From positions 21,565 to 85,564 of the forward strand of contig JAAYVR010000123.1 of the NCBI GenBank assembly GCA_012517065.1: a stretch of 64,000 bases of DNA. Reading direction: 5' to 3'. Source of the DNA: Verrucomicrobiota bacterium. GTDB taxonomy: Bacteria; Verrucomicrobiota; Verrucomicrobiia; Limisphaerales; J093. Shown here piece by piece: positions 17,462 to 25,779 of the stretch (within the stretch, counting starts at the first letter, position 1; each line of letters opens with the position of its first letter). A model generated the notes under the pieces. The model was not told the origin of the DNA, did no database searches, and saw nothing but the letters and a program-made list of their open reading frames with translations. Position numbers and translations under genes: made by a program.

Positions 17462-18817
17462 ATGAACCCAGATAAGAATACAACCGGCACGGCGCCTGTA
17501 ACGCGCCGCGATTTCCTTCGTACCACATCAACTGCTGCGGCAACGACGGCTGTCCTTGGCGGTCTTGCCATCGAACGGTTCGCTCACGCAGCGGGGGACG
17601 ACGAGCTGAAGATCGCTCTGATCGGCTGCGGCGGGCGCGGGTCCGGCGCAGCGAACCAGGCCCTTTCAACCAAGGGCAAGGTCAGGTTGGTCGCGATGGC
17701 CGACGTGTTTCCAGACAGGCTTCAGGAGAGCCTTCAAAACCTTAAGAAACAGCACAGCGCCAAGGTGGATGTTCCACCCGAACGCCAATTTGTCGGCTTC
17801 GACGGTTACAAACAGGCAATCGCGCTGGCGGACGTGGTGTTACTGGGAACCCCGCCGGGTTTCCGTCCGATACATTTCGAGGAAGCCGTTCGGCAGGGCA
17901 AGCATGTTTTCATGGAGAAGCCGGTTGCATGCGACGCGCCCGGTGTCCGCAAGGTCCTTGCTGCCGCAGAAGAATCAAAGAAAAAGAACCTGAAAGTCGT
18001 TGTTGGACTGCAGCGCCATTACCAACCCGGATACATCGAGATCATGAAACGTGTCCATGACGGCATGATCGGTGAAATCCTCGCGATGCGCTGTTACTGG
18101 AACGAAGCGGGTGTCTGGGTCAACAGGCGCGAAGACCTCGAGAAGAAATATGGCCGGCCGCTCACCGAGATGGAGTATCAGTTGCGCAATTGGTACTATT
18201 TTGTGTGGCTGTCGGGCGATCACATTGTCGAGCAGCACGTCCACAACATTGACGTCTGCAACTGGGCCAAGAACGCCTACCCGGTCCGCTGCCAAGGCAT
18301 GGGCGGGCATGAAGTTCGCCGTGGCAAGGATTACGGCGAAATCTTTGATCATCACGCTGTCGAGTTCGAGTACGCGGACGGCGTCCGAATGTTCAGCTTC
18401 TGCCGCCACATTCGCGGTTGTTGGAACAGCGTCAGCGAACACGCCGTGGGCACAAAGTACGTCGCCGACCTCAGCGGCGCGGTCATTCGTGATCCTCGCG
18501 ACAAGAACAAGATCGTCTGGCGTTACAAGACCGATGTCCCGGTTGACCCATACCAAGCGGAGCATGACCAGCTCTTCGATGCTATTCGCAACGACAAGCC
18601 GCTCAACGACGCCGAGAACGGCGCAAAGAGCACCATGACCGGTATCATGGGCCGAATGGCGACGTATTCAGGCCAGATGATCACTTGGGAAGATGCAATC
18701 GAATCCGAAGTCAATCTGATGCCCGACAAGCTTGCTTGGGATGCCACTCCAAAGGTGGTGCCCGATAAGGACGGACTCTATCCGGTTGCTGTGCCGGGCA
18801 AGACAGTCACTGTCTAG
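17462..18817 (+). CDS. Tat-exported Gfo/Idh/MocA-family oxidoreductase
   Basis: This 451-residue NAD(P)-dependent oxidoreductase begins with a twin-arginine signal (TRRDFLRTTSTAAATTAV). The Rossmann fold starts at KIALIGCGGRGSG, and the family's EKP motif follows (FMEKPVACD), with the catalytic-side segment HIVEQHVHNIDVCNW. Export in folded form with bound cofactor explains the Tat signal. Known exported relatives act on sugars or sugar derivatives. The 60-base gap to the FGE-fold gene and the 3-base gap to the muramidase gene suggest a shared transcript and perhaps a shared carbohydrate target. Confidence 0.92.
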   Translation: MNPDKNTTGTAPVTRRDFLRTTSTAAATTAVLGGLAIERFAHAAGDDELKIALIGCGGRGSGAANQALSTKGKVRLVAMADVFPDRLQESLQNLKKQHSAKVDVPPERQFVGFDGYKQAIALADVVLLGTPPGFRPIHFEEAVRQGKHVFMEKPVACDAPGVRKVLAAAEESKKKNLKVVVGLQRHYQPGYIEIMKRVHDGMIGEILAMRCYWNEAGVWVNRREDLEKKYGRPLTEMEYQLRNWYYFVWLSGDHIVEQHVHNIDVCNWAKNAYPVRCQGMGGHEVRRGKDYGEIFDHHAVEFEYADGVRMFSFCRHIRGCWNSVSEHAVGTKYVADLSGAVIRDPRDKNKIVWRYKTDVPVDPYQAEHDQLFDAIRNDKPLNDAENGAKSTMTGIMGRMATYSGQMITWEDAIESEVNLMPDKLAWDATPKVVPDKDGLYPVAVPGKTVTV

Positions 18818-18820
18818 GTT

Positions 18821-20149
18821 TTGCGGGTCAGACGGCTTGCCGGACAACCGACGTTGAAACCCGTGCAGGCACTTGTGTTACCACCCACGCCTCAAACGAG
18901 ACGTGGGTGGTTTGTCTTTGCCGCAATTGTTCTTGTCTGTTTCTCCGCAGTGGCCGGGGCTTCGGATGCCCGTTCTGTTCAGCTCGGGATTGACCGCCTC
19001 GCCGCGAACAGGTTCCGGGAATTGGCCGGCAAACGAGTTGGCTTGATCACAAACCCGACCGCTGTGGATCGGCAAGGCAATCCAACGGTCCGACTTCTGC
19101 TCAAGGCACCGAGTGTTCGATTGGTTGCGCTGTTTGCACCTGAACACGGCCTGAACGGTGACCTGCCCGCCGGCAAGGAATTCCCCAACATGACAAACCG
19201 TGAAACTGGTTTGCCGGTGTATTCCCTGTACGGGCCGGGCCCAACCCGCAAACCCACAGCGGCAATGCTGAAAGGCTTGGACGTGCTGGTTTACGACCTG
19301 CAGGATACCGGATGCAGGACCTACACCTACATTTCCACGCTCGGACTTGCCATGGAAGCCTGTGCAAATGCGGGCGTTGAATTCATCGTTCTTGACCGGC
19401 CAAACCCTCTAGGCGGCGTGCGCGTCGAAGGTCCCATGCTGAACCCGCGATTCAAATCATTCGTTGGCCAGTGGCCGCTGCCTTATCTTTACGGTCTCAC
19501 TCCGGGCGAACTGGCCCGCATGATCAACGGCGAACGCTGGATCACGAATTCCTGCAAGCTCAGAGTCATACCCATGGAAGGATGGCGCAGGTCAATGGTT
19601 TGGAAAGACACCGGACTCAGATGGGTTCCAACCTCGCCGAATGTGCCGCGGAGCGAGTCTGTCCTCGGACTGGCTGCCACAGGGTTGCTGGGTGAAATCG
19701 GCGGGCTGAGCATTGGCATTGGCACAAGTACCCCGTTCGAGTGCGTCGGCGCCCCGTGGTTGAAAAGCAAGCGCGCCTGCGATTATCTCAACGGGAAGAA
19801 CCTCGACGGCGTGCGGTTTTCACCAATCACCTTCACGCCAGCCCGGGGCATGTACAAGAACCAAATGGTTCCGGGTATTCAAATCTGGTTTTCGAAACCC
19901 GCGACGGCGCCTTTGTATGCGTTGAACTTCCATTTCCTTGAAATGGCTGACAAGGTTTTCGGCCAGAATCTGTTTGCGCAGGCGACAAAGCGCGGACAGT
20001 CCTTTCAGATGTTCGACAAGGTCAACGGGACTGATGCTGTGCGCCGCGACTTGCAGGCCGGTCGGTCCGCAGCAGAGATAATCGCAAAATGGCGTGACGG
20101 CGAAAACCGGTTCCGCAAGCAACGCGCCAAGTACCTCATTTACGAGTGA
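18821..20149 (+). CDS. namZ: Exo-beta-N-acetylmuramidase NamZ-like protein (DUF1343, GH171)
   Basis: This matches the DUF1343 family, whose characterized member NamZ removes terminal N-acetylmuramic acid from peptidoglycan fragments. Recognisable segments are GLITNPTAVDRQGNPT, LFAPEHGLNGDLPAG, DLQDTGCRTYTYISTL and VLDRPNPLGG. An N-terminal signal segment (WFVFAAIVLVCFSAVAG) points to export. No ATG is available near the signal; I use TTG 18821 (442 residues), but GTG 18875 would give a more compact signal peptide and is equally possible. It directly follows the Gfo/Idh/MocA gene and lies 12 bases before two peptide-type ABC ATPases. Confidence 0.87.
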   Translation: MRVRRLAGQPTLKPVQALVLPPTPQTRRGWFVFAAIVLVCFSAVAGASDARSVQLGIDRLAANRFRELAGKRVGLITNPTAVDRQGNPTVRLLLKAPSVRLVALFAPEHGLNGDLPAGKEFPNMTNRETGLPVYSLYGPGPTRKPTAAMLKGLDVLVYDLQDTGCRTYTYISTLGLAMEACANAGVEFIVLDRPNPLGGVRVEGPMLNPRFKSFVGQWPLPYLYGLTPGELARMINGERWITNSCKLRVIPMEGWRRSMVWKDTGLRWVPTSPNVPRSESVLGLAATGLLGEIGGLSIGIGTSTPFECVGAPWLKSKRACDYLNGKNLDGVRFSPITFTPARGMYKNQMVPGIQIWFSKPATAPLYALNFHFLEMADKVFGQNLFAQATKRGQSFQMFDKVNGTDAVRRDLQAGRSAAEIIAKWRDGENRFRKQRAKYLIYE

Positions 20150-20161
20150 TCCCAAGGGCGA

Positions 20162-21232
20162 ATGGTGCCAGCAGAATCAACAGGCCAACACAAAGACCGC
20201 GTGCTGCCAGGCGCTCCTTCAAGGCCCGGCGCCGCCAGCCCCTTGTTGGACATAAAAAACCTCACGATCGAGTTCGGTTCGTTCAACCCGCCCGCGCGCG
20301 CAATCGAAGGCGTTTGCCTGACGGTTCACCATGGCGAGACTGTCTGTCTTGTGGGGGAGAGCGGATCCGGCAAAAGCGTGACAGCGCTATCGATCGCACG
20401 GCTTCTTTCATCGCCACCGGCGCGATATGTTGAGGGCGAGATTTGGCTCGACGGCCATGAAATACTGGGATTGCCCGAAACCGAACTGCGCCGTCTCCGC
20501 GGCAGGGTTGTAAGCTACGTTTTTCAAGAGCCAAGCGCTTCACTTAACCCGGTGCGCACCATCGGAAGTCAGATTCTCGAAGCCCTCAAACTCCATCAAC
20601 CTTCGCTCGCTACAAAGGAAGAAGTCGTAAGGCTCCTTGCCATGGTCGGTATCCCCTCGCCGGAGACGCGCGCTGACGATTATCCGCACCAAATGTCGGG
20701 CGGAATGCAGCAAAGAGCGGCGATTGCGATGGCCATTGCATCAAGGCCGAAGCTGCTGGTTGCAGATGAACCGACCACGGCCCTCGACGTGACCGTTCAA
20801 GCTCAGATCCTTGATCTCATGCGCGAGCTGCAGGGTGAATTCGGCATGGCCATCCTGCTGATTACACACAACCTGGGGATTGTCCGTGAAATAGCCAATC
20901 GCGTCGCGGTGATCTACGCGGGCCAGATAGTCGAAACTGCCCCGTGTGCTGAGCTTCTGCGCCAACCGCGACACCCTTATACCGCCGCGCTCATCAGGGC
21001 GGTGCCCGAGCTGGGACGGCGTGCGAATCGGCTCCATGCCATACCAGGCCAAGTGCCATCGTCATTCGATCGCCCGGAGGGATGCCGATTTCATCCGCGA
21101 TGCGAATTTGCCAGACCGGAATGCCAGAAGAATTCGCCGCTGCTGATTCCGGCCGGGCTTGGCCACTGGACGCGCTGTCCATGGCATGATCAATTGCCGC
21201 TGGCCCCGCTGTCACCGGATTCGAAAGCATGA
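20162..21232 (+). CDS. Oligopeptide/dipeptide ABC transporter ATPase, OppD/DppD type
   Basis: This 356-residue ATPase has Walker A GESGSGKS (65-72), the signature MSGGMQQR, Walker B LLVADEPTTALD and the switch segment LLITHNLGIV. The C-terminal oligopeptide-transporter domain carries the cysteine cluster GCRFHPRCEFARPEC, typical of OppD/DppD. The partner ATPase overlaps by four bases, but no permease or binding-protein genes follow. Given the muramidase next door, the substrate may be cell-wall peptides or muropeptides; this is inference from context. Confidence 0.9.
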   Translation: MVPAESTGQHKDRVLPGAPSRPGAASPLLDIKNLTIEFGSFNPPARAIEGVCLTVHHGETVCLVGESGSGKSVTALSIARLLSSPPARYVEGEIWLDGHEILGLPETELRRLRGRVVSYVFQEPSASLNPVRTIGSQILEALKLHQPSLATKEEVVRLLAMVGIPSPETRADDYPHQMSGGMQQRAAIAMAIASRPKLLVADEPTTALDVTVQAQILDLMRELQGEFGMAILLITHNLGIVREIANRVAVIYAGQIVETAPCAELLRQPRHPYTAALIRAVPELGRRANRLHAIPGQVPSSFDRPEGCRFHPRCEFARPECQKNSPLLIPAGLGHWTRCPWHDQLPLAPLSPDSKA

Positions 21233-22236
21233 GCCTGCTCGAAGTCAGACAGCTCAGCGTCCGCTTCCCGGTCCGGCGAGGGCTGTTCGGCGGCGTCCGC
21301 GCATGGCTCAGAGCCGTGGACCGTGTCGATCTCGAAATCCAAACGGGAGAAACAGTCGGATTGGTCGGAGAAAGCGGTTGCGGAAAGTCCACTCTAGGTC
21401 GCGCTATTCTGCGGCTCATTGAACCCGCAGATGGACAAATCATTTGGAAAGACACGGACATAACCACGCTCTCCGGGCGCGAACTGCGGCAATGGCGGCG
21501 GCAGGCGCAAATCATTTTTCAGGATCCGATCAATTCTCTTGATCCACGACAAACGGTCGGCGATGCCATCGGCGAAGCGCTTGACGTTCACAAGCTGGCG
21601 CCCAACCGCCGTGAGCGACAAGACCGTATTGCGGCGCTGATGGAGTCGGTTGGCCTCGATCCTTCCCGTGCTTCGGACTATCCGCACGAATTCAGCGGTG
21701 GCCAGCGCCAACGAATCGGCATTGCCCGCGCCCTCGCAGTCCAACCCGACCTCATCGTGTGCGACGAGCCAGTGAGCGCTCTGGATGTCTCAATTCAAGC
21801 TCAGATTGTTAACCTGCTTCTGGACCTGCAGAGAACGCGTGGGATCGCCTACCTGTTCATCGCTCACGATCTCGCTTTGGTCGAACACATCAGCCGGAGA
21901 GTTCTCGTCATGTACCTCGGACGGGTTGTCGAGTCCGCAGACGCCACTGAACTGCTGCATCATCCACTCCACCCTTACACGCAGGCTTTGATCAGCGCGG
22001 TGCCGGTTCTCGATCCCGACTCGCGCCGAAAAAGGATTATTTTGGGCGGCGAGGTGCCATCGCCGATCAATCCGCCGCCCGGGTGTGCATTTCACCCGCG
22101 CTGCCCTTGGGCCGAGCCAAAGTGCAAGTCAATCGCACCCGCGCTTCGCGAGGTCAAACAGGGACACAAGGCTGCCTGCCACTTGATAACCGCGGATAAC
22201 AGCACACCCGGCAATCCCACTGCCACAAACACGTGA
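21229..22236 (+). CDS. Oligopeptide/dipeptide ABC transporter ATPase, OppF/DppF type
   Basis: This is the second ATPase of the pair, 335 residues, starting in an ATGA overlap with the first. It has Walker A GESGCGKS (47-54), signature FSGGQRQRIGIARAL, Walker B LIVCDEPVSALD, and the C-terminal GCAFHPRCPWAEPKC cluster. The longer spacing between the first strand and Walker A (VRRGLFGGVRAWLRAVD) is typical of OppF/DppF. The transporter should work at the inner membrane with two permeases and a solute-binding protein encoded elsewhere. It is followed by a composite hairpin repeat and converges on dprA. Confidence 0.9.
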   Translation: MSLLEVRQLSVRFPVRRGLFGGVRAWLRAVDRVDLEIQTGETVGLVGESGCGKSTLGRAILRLIEPADGQIIWKDTDITTLSGRELRQWRRQAQIIFQDPINSLDPRQTVGDAIGEALDVHKLAPNRRERQDRIAALMESVGLDPSRASDYPHEFSGGQRQRIGIARALAVQPDLIVCDEPVSALDVSIQAQIVNLLLDLQRTRGIAYLFIAHDLALVEHISRRVLVMYLGRVVESADATELLHHPLHPYTQALISAVPVLDPDSRRKRIILGGEVPSPINPPPGCAFHPRCPWAEPKCKSIAPALREVKQGHKAACHLITADNSTPGNPTATNT

Positions 22237-22254
22237 ATCCCAGAATCGCAATCG

Positions 22255-22396
22255 GGCTAACCCGCATATTTCATAGCCTGAGCGGTCTGCGAAACGGGTG
22301 TCTTCAAGCAACCAAGGAATATGCGGGCCCCGGAAATCTCACCGGAATGAAGCTTTGGGTGTCTTGGGCTGGTCAAGCGGTGAGATTTCCGGGCTA
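22255..22396 (+). repeat. Composite hairpin repeat (modules B+A), best-preserved copy
   Basis: Module B (22255-22327) starts GGGCTAACCCGCATATTTC and ends GGAATATGCGGG, so its ends pair (CCCGCATATT with AATATGCGGG). Module A (22328-22396) has arms CCGGAAATCTCACCG and CGGTGAGATTTCCGG, a perfect 15-bp stem. Both modules share GGGTGTCTT in the loop. The repeat lies between convergent genes, and its last three bases (CTA) are the TAG stop codon of dprA. Confidence 0.9.
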
Positions 22397-23506
22397 GCGC
22401 AGTCGAAGAAACCTCTTGCCGGGAAGTTGCCGAACAAGCCGTTTCATTTCGAGACCGAGGAGCGCGGCAGACACCGCCGATGCTGGCAACCCGCTCCGTT
22501 GTATTACTTCGTCAATGGTGGTCTCTTCGGCATTGACCGCTTCGAGGACCTTCTGTTCCGAGTCCGACAAAGTCAATGCGGGCAGCGCCCCGCTGTCCGC
22601 GGGTGTTGGCGGACGGTTTGTTGGCGGGAATAGATACTCGAACTCACAAAGCACATCCTCCGCTCCCTCGCACAGTTTTGCCCCTTTCTTGATGAGGTCG
22701 TGACATCCTTTGCTTTGTGGCGAATCAACCCGACCCGGCACTGCGAACAATTGACGGCCGCAATCCACCGCCATCCCGGCGGTGATGAGCGCGCCACTGT
22801 TGAGCCCGGCTTCCACAACAACAGTCCCAAGCGTCATGCCCGCGACTATTCGATTCCGGATTGGGAAAGACTGCTTGTCGGCGGGACGATTGAATGGGAA
22901 CTGAGTCATGATCGCGCCGTTGGCGGCGATTCTTTCGAAGAGAGCGACGTTCTCCGGTGGAAACACGATGTTGATTCCGGTGCCAAGCACGGCGATGGTT
23001 CGCCCCTTGGCAGTGAGAGCGCCCTGATGCGCAGCAGTATCAATGCCTCTAGCGCCACCGCTTACAACGGTGACCCCAACGTACGCCAATTGATACGCAA
23101 GACGTCTTGCAGTCTCCAACCCGTAATGTGTGGCGCGCCTTGACCCCACAAGCGCAACCGAGTTCTTGTCCCGCGCAGACAACGAGCCCTTCACATAAAG
23201 AACTATTGGTGGATCATATATCTGCCGCAGCAATTCAGGATACGATTCGTCATCGGGCGTTACCACATGGCAGCCAAAATCCGAAATCCGACGCAGCTCA
23301 GCCCCAAGATCAATGGTGTCCTCCCATCTGCTGATTGCATCCGCGGTGTCTTCGCCAATCCCATTAACCCTCATCAGAGCCGACTTGGATGCAGATAAAA
23401 TCGCACTCGCATTGCCAAACGTTTCGAGTAGTTGACGCACGCGGACAGGACCCACGTGGTCGATCATGTTCAGGGCAATCAACGCTTCCTTGTTGGTCAC
23501 GGCCAT
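22394..23506 (-). CDS. dprA: DNA processing protein DprA
   Basis: This 370-residue protein binds incoming single-stranded DNA and loads RecA during natural transformation. A helix-hairpin-helix region comes first (about residues 16-60, IDHVGPVRVRQLLETFG). The Rossmann-like DprA core follows: VALVGSRRATHYGLETAR, then VVSGGARGIDTAAHQGAL and VFPPEN-type motifs, with GRQLFAVPGRVDS near the end. A C-terminal winged helix lies at about 310-370. ATG 23506 gives the standard N-terminus; the upstream extension is unlikely. The stop codon is supplied by the end of the adjacent hairpin repeat. No other competence genes lie nearby. Confidence 0.93.
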   Translation of the reverse strand: MAVTNKEALIALNMIDHVGPVRVRQLLETFGNASAILSASKSALMRVNGIGEDTADAISRWEDTIDLGAELRRISDFGCHVVTPDDESYPELLRQIYDPPIVLYVKGSLSARDKNSVALVGSRRATHYGLETARRLAYQLAYVGVTVVSGGARGIDTAAHQGALTAKGRTIAVLGTGINIVFPPENVALFERIAANGAIMTQFPFNRPADKQSFPIRNRIVAGMTLGTVVVEAGLNSGALITAGMAVDCGRQLFAVPGRVDSPQSKGCHDLIKKGAKLCEGAEDVLCEFEYLFPPTNRPPTPADSGALPALTLSDSEQKVLEAVNAEETTIDEVIQRSGLPASAVSAALLGLEMKRLVRQLPGKRFLRLR

Positions 23507-23589
23507 CAGATACAACCTCAAATCGCGTCGGACAAGCCAAAATGCAGCCTTGGTTTTTGGTCCGGTCTCGGGCACTATCGGATCGGACC

Positions 23590-24264
23590 GTGAGAGTACT
23601 GGTCGTTGAAGACGAAAAGAAGATAGCCTCGTTCATCCGGAAGGGCCTGGAAGCCGCGGGCTTCGCCGTTGACGTGTGCCACAATGGGGACGAGGGCTAC
23701 GAACTGGCCGTAACACGGCCGTATGATGTAGTGGTCCTGGACATAATGCTGCCCGGGCGGGACGGTCTGAGCATTCTAAGGAACATTCGCGAGCGCAAAA
23801 TCCCGCTGCCGATTATTCTTTTGACCGCTCGAACTGAACCAAACGAGCGAGTGGAAGGGCTGAATCTTGGCGCTGACGATTACCTCACGAAACCGTTTTT
23901 CATTGAAGAACTCGTTGCCCGCATTCATGCCGTGACAAGGCGATCGACCGGCGCCAGCCAGAGCGTTTTGGCCGTCGGCGATCTCTCGATGGACCTGCTG
24001 ACACGCGAAGTTCGCCGTGGCGGCAGGCGGATTGACCTTACACCGCGGGAGTTTGCGCTGCTCGAGTGTCTCATGCGAGCGCCCGGGCGGGTGTTGACGC
24101 GCGTTCAGCTCTTGGAGCGTGTTTGGGGTTACAACTTCGATCCCGGCACGAACATCGTTGACGTTTACGTCCAGCGAGTACGTGCCAAAGTTGACCGGGA
24201 CTCCGACGCAAAGCTCATCGAAACAATCCGCGGTGTCGGGTACCGCATCAAGACATCCGAATGA
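23590..24264 (+). CDS. OmpR-family response regulator
   Basis: This is a 224-residue two-component regulator. The receiver domain starts with VRVLVVEDEKKI and has the phosphorylation site D51 (VVVLDIMLPG), a conserved threonine (LLTA) and the lysine in LTKPF. The C-terminal winged helix reads DLTPREFALLECL and ends NIVDVYVQRVRAKVDR with RGVGYRI. I chose GTG 23590 because it places the receiver domain at residue 1; an ATG at 23542 would add an atypical 16-residue tail. The kinase gene overlaps by four bases. The adjacent convergent TolC-family gene suggests envelope or efflux functions, which is inference. Confidence 0.93.
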   Translation: MRVLVVEDEKKIASFIRKGLEAAGFAVDVCHNGDEGYELAVTRPYDVVVLDIMLPGRDGLSILRNIRERKIPLPIILLTARTEPNERVEGLNLGADDYLTKPFFIEELVARIHAVTRRSTGASQSVLAVGDLSMDLLTREVRRGGRRIDLTPREFALLECLMRAPGRVLTRVQLLERVWGYNFDPGTNIVDVYVQRVRAKVDRDSDAKLIETIRGVGYRIKTSE

Positions 24265-25769
24265 GAGCAATTCCGTTCCGGCTCAAAATCGCTTTGGTTT
24301 CGGTTGTTGTCTCTGGAACCGTCCTTGCCTCATTTGGTTTGACGTTGCTTTACTTCGCGTATCGACAAAAGGAACAAAGCGTCGATGCCGAGCTTCGTGT
24401 TCTGGCCTCGCGGAGGCCCGGATGGCTGGGCAACCGTGGCAACTATCAACGCCTTGACGAGGCAATCGGAGTCGTCTTTGGCGAAACACAGCAAAAGCGG
24501 ATAATCCTGCTTGTTAAAGACGTTGGCGGCACCGTGCTGTACGTTTCTCCGACGTGGCCACCGGAAATCGATCCGGCAAAGCTCGACTGCGATCTGAGCG
24601 ATCCCGTGCCTGGTTCAGCTTCAACGAATGACGTTTCTCCAGCCCTCGGGCCGCCCGGCCAGGGGAGAGGACGAGGCGGGCCCGGCCGGGGATTCGGAGC
24701 GGGGCGCGGCGGACCGCCGCCTGTGTTCACAAAGGTCCCTCGGTTCCAAACCGTTAAGGCCGGCGGCACGGAATGGCGGCTGGGCATGTTCGGCACGAGG
24801 GATACTACGCTGGTTGTAGGGCTGGACTACACTGCGATGCGCGCTGAACTTAACAGCATCAGAAACGTGTTTTTCGGCGCCCTCCCAATCGCGTTATTCC
24901 TCATTGGTTTCGGCGGATGGCTGGTCGCAGGCAGCGCGCTGCGTCCATTGAAAAACATCGCCGAGACTGCAGAACGAATAACTGCACGGGGCCTTGACCA
25001 GCGCATACCACACGCCAAAGACGCGCCTGAAATCGATCGCCTGATTCAAATCCTGAATCGGATGATGGACAGGCTGCAGGCGAGCTTTCAGCAGGCAATA
25101 CGGTTCAGCGCAGACGCCTCACACGAGCTCAAGACGCCCCTTGCCATAATGCAGGGCGAGTTGGAAAACGCACTCCAAAACACCGCGCCCGGATCGCCTC
25201 ACCAGCAATTGCTAAGCGATCTCCTCGAAGAAACACAAAGACTCAAAACCACCATCCGGGGGCTCCTGCTCCTTGCGCAGGCCGACGCCGGGCACATCCC
25301 GATTTCGCCGGAGCGCATCGATTTGAGTGAAGAATTGAAGGGGATGCTCGAAGACGCTCAAGCTTTGTCTGAAGCGGCCCAGCTCGAACTCGAGACACAA
25401 ATCGAACCGCATGCGATCGCAAATGCCGACCGCGGCTTGCTCCGGACAGCAATCCTCAATCTCATCGATAACGCAGTGAAACACAACGAACCGGGCGGTA
25501 GAGTCTCCGTAAGCTTGAAGGTCGAGAATGGCATTGTGCGATTGCGTGTGGGCAATACAGGACGCGGGATTCCGCCGGACGACCAGCCAAAGGTCTTTGA
25601 CCGCTTTTTCCGAGCAGATCCAAGCCGTGCCGGGCAACGGGCGGGAAGCGGCCTTGGACTGAGTTTGGCACGCGAGATTGCAGTCGCACACGGTGGCGAC
25701 GTCAAACTCCTCGAGAGCCGGGCGGGCTGGACCTGTTTCGAATTGACTCTTCCGCTGAAGAAAGATTGA
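24261..25769 (+). CDS. Two-component sensor histidine kinase
   Basis: This 502-residue inner-membrane kinase has a first membrane segment at about residues 9-31 and a second at about 207-226 (FFGALPIALFLIGFGGWLVAG). A HAMP domain follows, then the phosphoacceptor helix SADASHELKTPLAIMQ (H288), and an ATPase domain with NLIDNAVKHNEPGG, GRGIPPDDQPKVFDRFFR and GSGLGLSLAREIA. The periplasmic sensor loop contains an unusual Gly/Arg/Pro-rich patch (GQGRGRGGPGRGFGAGRGG) of unknown role. The start overlaps the response-regulator stop as ATGA. Confidence 0.93.
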   Translation: MRAIPFRLKIALVSVVVSGTVLASFGLTLLYFAYRQKEQSVDAELRVLASRRPGWLGNRGNYQRLDEAIGVVFGETQQKRIILLVKDVGGTVLYVSPTWPPEIDPAKLDCDLSDPVPGSASTNDVSPALGPPGQGRGRGGPGRGFGAGRGGPPPVFTKVPRFQTVKAGGTEWRLGMFGTRDTTLVVGLDYTAMRAELNSIRNVFFGALPIALFLIGFGGWLVAGSALRPLKNIAETAERITARGLDQRIPHAKDAPEIDRLIQILNRMMDRLQASFQQAIRFSADASHELKTPLAIMQGELENALQNTAPGSPHQQLLSDLLEETQRLKTTIRGLLLLAQADAGHIPISPERIDLSEELKGMLEDAQALSEAAQLELETQIEPHAIANADRGLLRTAILNLIDNAVKHNEPGGRVSVSLKVENGIVRLRVGNTGRGIPPDDQPKVFDRFFRADPSRAGQRAGSGLGLSLAREIAVAHGGDVKLLESRAGWTCFELTLPLKKD

Positions 25770-25779
25770 CCGCGCCGCT

